64,000 nucleotides of DNA from an uncultured Shewanella sp. GTDB lineage: Bacteria; Pseudomonadota; Gammaproteobacteria; Enterobacterales; Shewanellaceae. A model generated the notes under the pieces. The model was given only the letters and a program-made list of their open reading frames with translations, did no database searches and was not told the origin of the DNA. Shown piece after piece: positions 55,416 to 63,924 of this stretch (positions within the stretch are counted from its first letter, which is position 1; the number at the start of each line of letters is the position of its first letter). The DNA lies in contig NZ_CANLZC010000003.1 in assembly GCF_947495455.1 (NCBI RefSeq), positions 61,372 to 125,371 on the forward strand, written 5' to 3'. Both the position numbers and the translations under genes were made by a program.

Positions 55416-56479
55416 GCTTCCTTTGTGGCTAAGACTGAGTCTACTTGACTGGCATTAGCCAGCTTAGTGAGCAGGCTAAATGCACGGCCACTTTTGAGTG
55501 TGTTTAAGGCTAACTCTGTCCCCGCTTTGGGGGATTCGGCGAGGCCTGCAATATAAAGCGCACAGCCTGCATTAATGGCGACAGCATGGGTGTGAGCCAG
55601 TTGGCCTTGGCCTTGTAAAATATGTTGAGTGTAAAGGGCATTTTCCCTTGGGCTGCCGCCTTTAATATCCTTTAAACTGGCCAAGGGTAGACCTAATTGA
55701 GTCGGCGACAAGTGATACTCTCGAATATGTCCTTCTTTAAGCTCATTGACTAAGGTTTCACCATGAATAGCAATTTCATCTAAGCCACTGCCATGAACAA
55801 CCATGGCGCGCTTGACCCCAAGGGCATGGAGCACTTGGGCAATAGGTGCGACTAAATCAGGGCTATATACACCCAGTAGCATGAAGTCAGGTGCGGCGGG
55901 ATTAATTAAGGGCCCCAGAATGTTAAACAGGGTGCGGGTTTTTAACGCTTTTCGAACGGGCATGGCATGTTTAATGCCGCCATGATAGTGCGGCGCAAAT
56001 AAAAAGCATAAACCTAATGTGTTTAAACATTGGCAGGCGACATCAGGTGACATGGTTAAATTAATGCCAAATTGACTGAGTAGATCAGATGAGCCTGTTT
56101 TGCTGGTGGCGCTACGATTGCCGTGTTTAGCCACGTTTGCACCTGAGGCCGCGGCGACAAAGGCAGCCATGGTAGAAATATTAATGGTGTCGTGGCCATC
56201 GCCGCCTGTGCCAACAATATCCAGGATCCCTTTTGCTTTAATGGCTTCATTGGGTGAGGGGAAAGCCTTTGCCACACTGCGAAGGGCATCGGCGGCACCT
56301 GTGATCTGATCTATGGTTTCACCGTGGATCTTGATGGCGATGAGCATGGCGGCAATAGCGGCTTCATTCATGTTACCTTGCATGATTTCGGTAAAGAGTA
56401 ATCGCGTCTCATCACGGGTTAAAGAGTGGCCTTGATAAAGTTGTTCGAGTAAGGCTTGCTGACTAATGTCTTTATTCAT
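55412..56479 (-). CDS. trpD: Anthranilate phosphoribosyltransferase
   Basis: A 355-residue enzyme that transfers phosphoribose from PRPP to anthranilate. Motifs are the PRPP-binding DIVGTGGDGHDTINIST, AKHGNRSATSKTGSSDLL, the anthranilate site region FLFAPHYHGGIKHAMPVRKA and LGPLINPA. It is not fused to trpG, unlike E. coli, where the two form one protein. Start and stop overlap trpG and trpCF by 4 bases (ATGA), so translation is coupled. Confidence 0.97.
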   Translation of the reverse strand: MNKDISQQALLEQLYQGHSLTRDETRLLFTEIMQGNMNEAAIAAMLIAIKIHGETIDQITGAADALRSVAKAFPSPNEAIKAKGILDIVGTGGDGHDTINISTMAAFVAAASGANVAKHGNRSATSKTGSSDLLSQFGINLTMSPDVACQCLNTLGLCFLFAPHYHGGIKHAMPVRKALKTRTLFNILGPLINPAAPDFMLLGVYSPDLVAPIAQVLHALGVKRAMVVHGSGLDEIAIHGETLVNELKEGHIREYHLSPTQLGLPLASLKDIKGGSPRENALYTQHILQGQGQLAHTHAVAINAGCALYIAGLAESPKAGTELALNTLKSGRAFSLLTKLANASQVDSVLATKEA

Positions 56480-57087
56480 GAAGCGACCTCTTGATCTTGG
56501 GCTGATACGTTAGCAGTGAGATACTCTAAGGTTTGCGTCAGCAGTTGACTGCCTAATGTGGTTAAAATGGACTCTGGGTGAAATTGAAAGCCCACGGCGC
56601 GATGGGCTTCATGCAATATGGCCATTGGCATCGCTTCTGTTGTGGCAATAATATCCAAACAAGCGGGAACCTGAGTTGCTACTAAGCTATGATAGCGGGC
56701 AACGGGCAGTGGTGAAGGCAAGCCTGCAAATATGGCTTTTCCTTGATGGATCGTTGGGCTGGCTTTACCATGAACCACTTCGTTTGCGCGTTCGACTTTT
56801 CCGCCGTAATGTTCAATTAAGGCTTGGTGGCCTAAACAGATCCCCAACATGGGCACTTTGCCTGCCAGTAATGCAATAAGTTGCATCATGGAGCCCGCAT
56901 CATGAGGCGCGCCAGGACCTGGCGATAAGACCAGGACACTTTGCTCATTATCATTGAGTAATGCGTTGGCGATAAATTGTGCATCGATATCATTACGATA
57001 AATAATGACCTCATTACCTAAGGTGCGAAATTGATCCACTAAGTTGTAGGTAAAAGAGTCGAAGTTGTCGAGTAAATAAATTTTCAT
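56476..57087 (-). CDS. trpG: Anthranilate synthase component II (glutamine amidotransferase)
   Basis: A 203-residue class I amidotransferase supplying ammonia to TrpE. The catalytic Cys84 is in LGICLGHQ and the His/Glu dyad is in FHPES near residue 175. LLDNFDSFTYNL and VLSPGPGAP are typical. A stand-alone trpG inside the trp operon is the arrangement of vibrios and Shewanella. Overlaps trpE and trpD by 4 bases each. Confidence 0.97.
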   Translation of the reverse strand: MKIYLLDNFDSFTYNLVDQFRTLGNEVIIYRNDIDAQFIANALLNDNEQSVLVLSPGPGAPHDAGSMMQLIALLAGKVPMLGICLGHQALIEHYGGKVERANEVVHGKASPTIHQGKAIFAGLPSPLPVARYHSLVATQVPACLDIIATTEAMPMAILHEAHRAVGFQFHPESILTTLGSQLLTQTLEYLTANVSAQDQEVAS

Positions 57088-58664
57088 TGTCCTGCTCCCA
57101 TTTTGATTGCAGTGATCACTGCTTGGGCTTTTTGGCGAGTCTCATCGGCTTCGGCTTGTGGATCAGAGTCAAAGACCACACCAGCGCCAGCTTGAATGTG
57201 CGCGGTACCATTTTTGACAAAAGCGGAGCGGATCACAATGCACGTATCCATGTCTCCTAACCCATTTAAGTAACCCACGGCGCCCCCATAACTGCCACGG
57301 CGACTTTGCTCTACGCTTCGAATAAGTTGAGCTGCGCTGACTTTAGGTGCCCCTGTTAATGTTCCCATATTCATGCAAGCTTGATAAGCATGAAGCGCAT
57401 CTAAATCTTGGCGCAATTGTCCGGTAACACGGCTTACCAGATGCATCACATGAGAATAACGGTCGACTTTGAGTAATTCAGGCACTTTACGAGTGCCGCT
57501 TTGACTGATACGGGCGATATCATTGCGAGCTAAATCAACCAGCATGATGTGCTCGGACAGCTCTTTTTTATCCAGTCTGAGTTCGAGCTCTATGCGGCTA
57601 TCGAGATCAAAATCAATGTCGCCTGTTGCTGTTTTCCCCCGCTTTCGAGTGCCTGCAATAGGGTAAATTTCCACTTGATTGGTACTGGCCTCGTATTTAA
57701 TGGCACTTTCAGGGGATGCGCCAAATAAGGTGAAATTCGGGCCATTGACGTAAAACATATAGGGACTCGGATTAGTGAGCCTTAATGCACGATACGCGCC
57801 TAATGTATTGGGGCAAGGCAAGCTAAAGCTACGAGAAGGAACGACTTGAAAGATATCACCATTAATAATATGGGCTTTAAGGTCGTTGACTTGGGCTTTA
57901 AACTCTTCATCACTGACATTGACTTTTACCTCATCATGAATGGGATTAAGCTCGGCCACCGAAGGCAGTGATAGGCTGAGTTCCTGTAACGCATTGCGTC
58001 TTTGGGTCATGGCTGATTGAGTTGCTGCACTTGCTTTTTGTCCATTGGGGGTGAATACATGAGTGGTAATGTTGGCTTGCTGGGTTTGATGATCCACTAT
58101 TATTAAGGTTTCTGCCAGATAAAAGAGGTAATCAGGGCAAGTATTGTCACTGTCAGCGACTGTTGGCAGTGGCTCTACACTGTCGATAAGATCGTAGGCT
58201 AACACACCGCCGAGAAAGAGCTGTTCAAAGGCGGGGGCTTGCTCACTGTGCATATGCTTGATTAAGGCACGTAGCCCATCAAGGGGAGAGACAGATTTTA
58301 GCCGCGCATCTTCATCTTGTCGTTGGGTTGCTTTGGTTAATGTGACAATCACTTGCTTGTCTTGGTGTGAAATAGACTGGGTTGTACTTTGGCCATGAAA
58401 GAAAAGTTCAATAGGTTTGAGTAGTTGGGCACCATTGTCTGTTAATGCGATAAAGGATAATTGATAGTGATCACAACGGATCATTAAGGCGCTGTGGGTC
58501 AATAATAGGCTTTTAAGGTGCGCCTTGCTGTCTATTTCGGCAGACTCAAGCAACATAGTATGTGGAGCGTCATTGGTGAGGTGCTGATATAAAATCAGAG
58601 GATCATCATGATAAGTGAAATTGTCACTGTGTGTGGTGATACTCGCTAAGGAAGAGGGAGTCAT
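57084..58664 (-). CDS. trpE: Anthranilate synthase component I
   Basis: A 526-residue chorismate-using enzyme that makes anthranilate. The N-terminal MLLESAEI carries the LLES motif of the tryptophan feedback site. The catalytic domain has FQVVPSRSFSLP, NPSPYMFYVNG, IAGTRKRGK, DLARNDIARI, MNMGTLTGAPKV and GGAVGYLNGLGDMDTCI. The ATG at 58664 has AGGA eight bases upstream. An ATG three codons earlier directly follows the same AGG and is too close. First structural gene of trpEGDCFBA, behind a leader peptide and attenuator. Confidence 0.97.
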   Translation of the reverse strand: MTPSSLASITTHSDNFTYHDDPLILYQHLTNDAPHTMLLESAEIDSKAHLKSLLLTHSALMIRCDHYQLSFIALTDNGAQLLKPIELFFHGQSTTQSISHQDKQVIVTLTKATQRQDEDARLKSVSPLDGLRALIKHMHSEQAPAFEQLFLGGVLAYDLIDSVEPLPTVADSDNTCPDYLFYLAETLIIVDHQTQQANITTHVFTPNGQKASAATQSAMTQRRNALQELSLSLPSVAELNPIHDEVKVNVSDEEFKAQVNDLKAHIINGDIFQVVPSRSFSLPCPNTLGAYRALRLTNPSPYMFYVNGPNFTLFGASPESAIKYEASTNQVEIYPIAGTRKRGKTATGDIDFDLDSRIELELRLDKKELSEHIMLVDLARNDIARISQSGTRKVPELLKVDRYSHVMHLVSRVTGQLRQDLDALHAYQACMNMGTLTGAPKVSAAQLIRSVEQSRRGSYGGAVGYLNGLGDMDTCIVIRSAFVKNGTAHIQAGAGVVFDSDPQAEADETRQKAQAVITAIKMGAGQ

Positions 58665-58789
58665 AAATATCATCCTGCTAAATCAAAAAATGGCTAAATT
58701 AAAATAAGTTCAGTGTATGCATTTCAATGCTTGCTTTCATTTTGTACTGCAGCCTGCTGGTTTAACACATTGCCTTAGCTAAAAATGCA

Positions 58790-58818
58790 AAAAAGCCCGC
58801 AATGTATGCGGGCTTTTT
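58790..58818 (-). terminator. trp attenuator terminator
   Basis: A perfect 12-base stem with core GCCCGCA/TGCGGGC (58790-58801 with 58807-58818), a 5-base loop and a T run on the minus strand lies between trpL and trpE. A GCGGG at 58862-58866, directly after the leader stop region, can pair with the CCCGC of the stem and so form the competing antiterminator. Confidence 0.9.
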
Positions 58819-58865
58819 GTTTAAATCTTGTCTCATTTTATGAGCACAGAGTTTCACACTACCCG

Positions 58866-58922
58866 CTAAGTTGGGAAGTGCCACCACCAAGAAATGTGTG
58901 AAGAAACGTTAAACTGTGTCAT
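58866..58922 (-). CDS. trpL: trp leader peptide
   Basis: An 18-codon frame on the minus strand reads MTQFNVSSHISWWWHFPT and stops at TAG. Three adjacent Trp codons sit just before the base-pairing region that leads to the attenuator. This is the classical trp attenuation design: ribosome stalling at the Trp codons when charged tRNA-Trp is short favours the antiterminator. It starts 15-20 bases after a likely transcription start and lies about 47 bases upstream of the terminator stem. A GAG near the ATG is a weak ribosome site. It is too short for ordinary gene calling. Confidence 0.92.
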   Translation of the reverse strand: MTQFNVSSHISWWWHFPT

Positions 58923-58945
58923 AAGGCTCATTATCAACAATCGAC

Positions 58946-58973
58946 TTTATAAAAAGTGATTAAAAAATGTCAT
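58946..58973 (-). promoter_or_regulatory. Probable trp promoter
   Basis: On the minus strand ATGACA (58968-58973, one off TTGACA), a 16-base spacer and TATAAA (58946-58951, one off TATAAT) place transcription start about 15 bases before trpL. A TrpR operator of the E. coli type was not recognised. Confidence 0.7.
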
Positions 58974-59074
58974 TTATGGTGCTAAATAAAAAATGACGCT
59001 TAAGAGCCACTATAAGAACATTTGATACCTTATCCTGTCAATGACTTCTTGCATATTTACTGCTTTTATTCATA

Positions 59075-60526
59075 TTAAGGATGACTATTGGCATCAATGG
59101 GCGAAGTATTGGCGTTAAACTCCGCTAAGTTGCTAAAGCCATCATTGTCACTGTCAAGGAGTGCATCATCGGGATTTTCGTCACTGAGCCCGTTTTTCGC
59201 TTCGAACCAGTAAGGCAGTGAGTCATTATCTAAGTCTAGCGCTGAGCCAAAGCTTAAGGTCACAGGGATCGTGAAGCTGCGGGTACTGGGATCGGAAAAG
59301 CTAGCATGATAAATTGACATTTTAGCCGTCACACTACCAGGTTTAACAATGGCGTTAGTGGGTAAGTTATATTGTTTATTGGCTGAGCATTTATATGAGG
59401 CAAATTTTTGATTGTATTGATTGTACAGATCTAAATCACAATTTATGCCGCTGATACTGCCGCTAATATTTGGGATCACCACCACACTGATTAAATCTTC
59501 ATATTGGCTGCTGGGTGTGACAGTAAAGGATTGATTGACTCTTTGTTGCAGGGCTACCGTTCCACTAAAGGTGCCCATATTGTATTGATAATATTGCGGC
59601 GCTGCTGTGCCTAGGCTCATACGGTAATGCTTGTTTGGATCTGTTGTGACACTCAAGTTAGGGCGCACGCGCACATCCAGGATTTGTCCTGTGGTGACGC
59701 TTTGATTATTGTTTGTACCTGCACCTGTGAGTAAAGGCTGCCAGATACCGTTAGTATCCAGTGATTCAAAAATCCATTGATTGGGACTTTCGATATCATT
59801 TAATGCTAAATCTATATTGCCATTAGCGGTGGCTTGATAAACAAAGTAATCAATATCGTTGCCACTTTCATGATTCCCTCGAACAAAATTTCTAGAATCT
59901 GCTAAATAAGCTCGCGTGGCATAAGTGTCATTGACTTCATAGCTGTCAATATTGGTCGCCACTTCAGCGCCAAAGTTAATAGTGGCATTGGTGGCACTGA
60001 CTGCTTGCATGTACCAATAGTATTCACCGGGCTGGGTAATCACTTTGACCACTTCATCGGCATTAGCGGCATTGCTAGAGGTTCCTAAGTTATAAATAGT
60101 GCCGTCAATATCTTGGTAAACAGAGAGCGTAAAGTCAGTTTGCGCGTCTTGCCCCACTAAAATAGCCGTGGTTTTTGCTCTGTCGGTAATGGTGAAGTGA
60201 TAACAATAGGTGCCACCTGTTTGAGTACCGTTGAGGGTATAAAGTACGCCAGTATTTAATGTTGTACATAAGGGGGTGTAAGCTAATGGGCTCATGGTAT
60301 TGGCTTGGTGAAGATTTTTTGATTTAAAAATGGATGCTGATATTTTTTCTGAGGCGAGTAAAGGCTGGGGTGTGGAGGTCAAGTTAACTGGGCTGTTAAC
60401 AGGAAAAGGTATGGTATGTGCATCGATCTCTTGTTGAGGAGGTTGACTATTGATTAAAGGGTTGGAAAAGCTATTAAATGAAGTGAGTAAGGTCATTAAT
60501 AATAAAGATTTTTTATAATAGAGCAT
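59075..60526 (-). CDS. Exported protein with PPC-like domains and a calcium-loop C-terminus
   Basis: A 483-residue exported protein from the ATG at 60526, with GGAAGA eight bases upstream and a signal peptide (KKSLLLMTLLTSFNSFS). Two bacterial pre-peptidase C-terminal-like beta domains are likely at about 90-195 (GTYCYHFTITDRAKTTAIL, PGEYYWYMQAV) and 200-310 (NIDSYEVNDTYATRAYLAD, GNDIDYFVYQA). The C-terminal 50 residues hold two thrombospondin-3-like calcium loops (DLDNDSLPYWFE, DSDNDGFSNLAEF). No peptidase domain is present, although PPC domains usually accompany secreted proteases. Function unknown, perhaps a surface binding or scaffolding protein. Monocistronic. Confidence 0.68.
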   Translation of the reverse strand: MLYYKKSLLLMTLLTSFNSFSNPLINSQPPQQEIDAHTIPFPVNSPVNLTSTPQPLLASEKISASIFKSKNLHQANTMSPLAYTPLCTTLNTGVLYTLNGTQTGGTYCYHFTITDRAKTTAILVGQDAQTDFTLSVYQDIDGTIYNLGTSSNAANADEVVKVITQPGEYYWYMQAVSATNATINFGAEVATNIDSYEVNDTYATRAYLADSRNFVRGNHESGNDIDYFVYQATANGNIDLALNDIESPNQWIFESLDTNGIWQPLLTGAGTNNNQSVTTGQILDVRVRPNLSVTTDPNKHYRMSLGTAAPQYYQYNMGTFSGTVALQQRVNQSFTVTPSSQYEDLISVVVIPNISGSISGINCDLDLYNQYNQKFASYKCSANKQYNLPTNAIVKPGSVTAKMSIYHASFSDPSTRSFTIPVTLSFGSALDLDNDSLPYWFEAKNGLSDENPDDALLDSDNDGFSNLAEFNANTSPIDANSHP

Positions 60527-60892
60527 GTTATTAATCTTCCATGTCATTTGTGTTGTCATTACACCCGTTTAAGAACAGTAACAAGATGGTCTATTATCTA
60601 CTTTTTAATATTAAAGAAGATAAACGGCAGATCCACTTCTATCTTATTGGATCATTATTGATTGAGCGATTCTATTGAGTGATTATTGTGCACTAGATTC
60701 CATTTTAATGTATTTTGAGACGCGATAAAGATCGACTCCCACGCTTGCTGACGTTTGTTTGAATGTCAGCGAATATTCACCGATGTTTGCATTGCTTTTA
60801 CTTTTATCGACACTTCTTAATTTGACCCTTTGGTATTCTCTTTTTTGATAAACCAGTCAGGTGATTAACATTTCAGTCGAGTATTGTGCATA
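60527..60892. other. Divergent intergenic region
   Basis: These 366 bases lie between the PPC-like and YHYH genes. A small imperfect hairpin (GCTGAC at 60747-60752 with GTCAGC at 60765-60770) is the only structure seen. Confidence 0.45.
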
Positions 60893-62086
60893 ATGAAAAT
60901 GTCAGTGAATATACCTTTTTTGTTTACTTTAATAGCAGGTCTGTCAGTGGGGAGCCAAGGTGTGGTGTTTGCTCAGAATATTGACGCCACTAACACATTA
61001 AGTGTTAACCCATCCCCCGTAGTGAAAGCCAAGTACTTTCAACATATTGAAGGGGTGCCAAGCCCTAAAGTCGTTGATTGTCAATTAACAGATGGCACCA
61101 ATACTCAATGTCTCACTTTATACAGTAAAGCGTTACCGGATCATTTACAGATAGGGCCATTTTGCCCTGAAAATATCAATGAGCAAGGGGGAATTTGGGA
61201 ATGGGATGGAGAGGATCCTGGACTGTATCGCTTAAACGGAGCGTTTTTTAAGAAATTGAATGCGCTAGGTTATCGCTTTTATGATGAGTCGGGGAACCTT
61301 TTTATTACGACGCCAGGTGGTGCGGCGCCCCAAGTGCGTCAATCGGCTCATGCGTGTTTAGAGGCTAAGCTGGAAACTCATGTTAAAACCACGACGCTTA
61401 TTCCTTTATACCCTAAGCAAGCAAAACAAGTCACCGATTTGGGGACGGTGGCTAAGGTGGGGCTTGCATTGGATGGGATCCCTGTTTTTGCCGACGCGCC
61501 TTCGGTTTTACAAACGGGGCAGTTACCTGCTTTGGATGAATGTGGTGGACATGTGGATCCCGGTGGGTATTATCATTGGCATGGCACATCAACAGACATT
61601 GACTCAAGTTTTAAGCATGAAGGTGTTCATGCACATTGTCATTTAAGTCAATCACATTCAGCACTCTTTGCATTTGCATTTGATGGGTTTCCTATGTACG
61701 GCAGTGCGGAAGAAGATGGCAAACTGGCGCAAGGATTAGATGAGTGTAATGGCCACTTTGGACCGACAAAAGCCTTTCCCAATGGAATATACCACTATCA
61801 TGCGAGTCTGACATTTCCAAATTTGCCTAAGTGTTTAAAAGGGGTACAGGCTAAAGATAATTTTAAAACGACGGCAAAGATTGGCATAGGATCTCAAGGG
61901 AATAAAGCGAGTGCTGGACACGGAAGAGGGCAAAGGCCTGATTTAGGTAAGGCGGCTCAAACCTTAGGCGTGAGTGAAATGGCACTGCGCCAAGCTTTGG
62001 GAGGACCGCCTCCTAATTTTCAGCAAGCGGCAGAGAAATTAAAGGTGTCTGTATCACAGTTACAGAAGGCATTAGGTCATTCTTAG
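60893..62086 (+). CDS. Exported YHYH-domain protein
   Basis: A 397-residue exported protein (signal peptide ending VVFAQ) with a YHYH domain: VGLALDGIPVFADAPS, LDECGGHVDPGGYYHWHG, FAFDGFPMYGS, LDECNGHFGPT and GIYHYHASLTFPNLPKC. The His/Cys-rich blocks suggest metal binding, but the family has no established activity that I know of. The C-terminus, after a Gly/Arg/Lys linker, has two similar helical units (DLGKAAQTLGVSEMALRQAL and NFQQAAEKLKVSVSQLQKAL). The ATG at 60893 lacks a clear ribosome site. An upstream TTG would add three residues. A terminator follows. Confidence 0.8.
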   Translation: MKMSVNIPFLFTLIAGLSVGSQGVVFAQNIDATNTLSVNPSPVVKAKYFQHIEGVPSPKVVDCQLTDGTNTQCLTLYSKALPDHLQIGPFCPENINEQGGIWEWDGEDPGLYRLNGAFFKKLNALGYRFYDESGNLFITTPGGAAPQVRQSAHACLEAKLETHVKTTTLIPLYPKQAKQVTDLGTVAKVGLALDGIPVFADAPSVLQTGQLPALDECGGHVDPGGYYHWHGTSTDIDSSFKHEGVHAHCHLSQSHSALFAFAFDGFPMYGSAEEDGKLAQGLDECNGHFGPTKAFPNGIYHYHASLTFPNLPKCLKGVQAKDNFKTTAKIGIGSQGNKASAGHGRGQRPDLGKAAQTLGVSEMALRQALGGPPPNFQQAAEKLKVSVSQLQKALGHS

Positions 62087-62106
62087 TGGGGTGATGACTG
62101 CAATCG

Positions 62107-62143
62107 AATGCACACAAAGCATTAACACTAGTGTGCATTTTTG
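62107..62143 (+). terminator. Rho-independent terminator after the YHYH gene
   Basis: AATGCACAC (62107-62115) pairs with GTGTGCATT (62131-62139), 15-base loop, followed by TTTT. Confidence 0.8.
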
Positions 62144-62186
62144 ATTTATGCTAGCCCCATGTATCTTGTTATTACTTGAAATTATC

Positions 62187-63677
62187 ATGACGACTTACCA
62201 GCAGCTTACCGAAACTTTTAAAAAAATATCACACTTTCAACATTTGCAAGCCATTTGTGGTTGGGATCAAGCCGCTAAAATGCCCAGCGGTGGTAATCAA
62301 GCACGCTCTGAAGCCATGGCTGAACTGTCGGTTCATATCCATGCATTATTAACGGCGCCAGAATTAGAAGAAGCTTTTGTTAAGGCACAAGAAGAGTCGT
62401 TATCAACCCATGAGCAGGCCAGTTTGCGGGAAATGCATCGTCAATGGCAACATGCCAATATCTTATCCAAAGAACTTGTACAAGCAAAGTCAATGGCTGG
62501 GGCGAAATGCGAGCACGCATGGCGAAACCAGCGAGGGGAGAATGATTGGCAAGGTTTTGAAAAAAATTGGGCTGAAGTGGTTAAATTATCCAAAGAAGAA
62601 GCACAGATCCGCGCTGAGGCAACGGGATTGTCGGCCTATGATGCCATGCTGGATATCTATGAGCCCGGCACGACATCCTCGCAACTGGATCGTGTTTTTG
62701 TTGATGTGAAAACTTGGTTGCCGGGGCTTATCGATCAAGTGATTGAAAAACAGGCTTCGGAGTCCTTCATTGCGCCTTCTGGAACATTTTCAACCGAGCA
62801 ACAAAAAGCATTAGGCATTGAGGTCATGAAGTTACTTCAATTCGATTTTCATCATGGCCGTTTAGATGAAAGTGTGCATCCTTTTTGTGGCGGTGTTCCT
62901 CAAGATGTGCGGATCACAACTCGGTATAATGAAGATGAGTTTATGCAGTCATTAATGGGGATAGTGCATGAAACGGGTCATGCCCGTTACGAGCAAGGCT
63001 TGCCTAAGAGGTATGCTGGATTACCAGCTGGTAGCGCACGTTCTATGGGGATCCATGAGTCACAATCTTTATTTTTTGAAATGCAAATAGGTCGAAGTTC
63101 GGCTTTTATTGAACATTTATCCCGTTTAGCACAGAAGCAGTTTAGTCAACATGATAAGGGGATATTTGATAAAAACAATTTTCAAAAGCTTTATACCCGT
63201 GTTGAAAAAGGCTTTATTCGTGTCGATGCGGATGAATTAACCTACCCTGCCCATGTTATTTTACGCTATGAAATTGAGCGTGATTTGATCAATGGCCATA
63301 TAAAGCATACTGATGTCCCTGAATTGTGGAATGAAAAAATGAAAAGCTATTTGGGGTTATCAACTAGAGGTAATTTCAATCATGGCTGTATGCAAGATAT
63401 TCATTGGACCGATGGTGCGTTTGGGTATTTTCCTTCTTATACTCTTGGAGCCATGTATGCAGCGCAATTTATGACATCAATGAAAAAAGTACTTGATGTT
63501 AATGATGTTATTAGCAGTGGCGATTTATCACCTATTTTTAATTGGCTTGAAACACATATTTGGTCTCAAGGCAGTTTATTGACGACCAATGAGTTAGTGA
63601 AACAAGCGACGGGGGAAATATTAAATGCTGAGCATTTTAAACAGCATTTAAGTGAGCGTTATACCCGTGATACTTGA
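62187..63677 (+). CDS. M32 metallocarboxypeptidase (carboxypeptidase Taq type)
   Basis: A 496-residue cytoplasmic zinc carboxypeptidase that removes C-terminal residues from peptides. The zinc motif is HETGH (His261, Glu262, His265) in GIVHETGHARYEQGLP, with the third ligand in GIHESQSLFFEMQIGRS. Other family blocks are CGWDQAAKMPSGG near the N-terminus, VRITTRYNEDEF, RVDADELTYPAHVILRYEIE and GAFGYFPSYTLGAMYAAQF. The ATG at 62187 gives MTTYQQLTETF and removes a non-family extension. The last four residues (TRDT) and stop are encoded by the left arm of the inverted repeat at 63662. Confidence 0.93.
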   Translation: MTTYQQLTETFKKISHFQHLQAICGWDQAAKMPSGGNQARSEAMAELSVHIHALLTAPELEEAFVKAQEESLSTHEQASLREMHRQWQHANILSKELVQAKSMAGAKCEHAWRNQRGENDWQGFEKNWAEVVKLSKEEAQIRAEATGLSAYDAMLDIYEPGTTSSQLDRVFVDVKTWLPGLIDQVIEKQASESFIAPSGTFSTEQQKALGIEVMKLLQFDFHHGRLDESVHPFCGGVPQDVRITTRYNEDEFMQSLMGIVHETGHARYEQGLPKRYAGLPAGSARSMGIHESQSLFFEMQIGRSSAFIEHLSRLAQKQFSQHDKGIFDKNNFQKLYTRVEKGFIRVDADELTYPAHVILRYEIERDLINGHIKHTDVPELWNEKMKSYLGLSTRGNFNHGCMQDIHWTDGAFGYFPSYTLGAMYAAQFMTSMKKVLDVNDVISSGDLSPIFNWLETHIWSQGSLLTTNELVKQATGEILNAEHFKQHLSERYTRDT

Positions 63678-63924
63678 AGATGCATGTTTTCAGAACCTGT
63701 AAAAGCGCCTAGTTCAAGGCGTATTATTGCAAGAATGCTTATTGCCTTTTAAGATGATACAACGCAGAAGTCGGTGCTTTTACAGGCTCCCAAAGGGCTG
63801 GTTTAAAAGCCTTTTATACTGCGTTATTGAACATCAGCTTAGAATGACTAGGCACGCTGTTCAAAGCCTTGCCTAAAAGGCTTTTAATTCCAGCTGAATC
63901 CTGCATCTTCAAGTATCACGGGTA
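63662..63924. repeat. Structured repeat element, copy 2
   Basis: A 263-base unit bounded by a perfect 23-base inverted repeat (63662-63684 with 63902-63924). Stem 1 is CCTGTAAAAGC (63696-63706 with 63776-63786) around TTCAAGGCG (63713) and CAACGCAGAAGT (63760). Stem 2 is GCTGG plus TTAAAAGCCTTTTA, pairing with its complement (ending 63894), around TGCGTTA, TTAGAAT-ACTA and CCTTGCCT. A smaller stem TTGAACA/TGTTCAA lies inside. The layout matches copy 1 but all paired sequences differ. The left arm forms the 3' end of the M32 gene. The bases after 63924 up to the window end show no feature. Confidence 0.87.
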
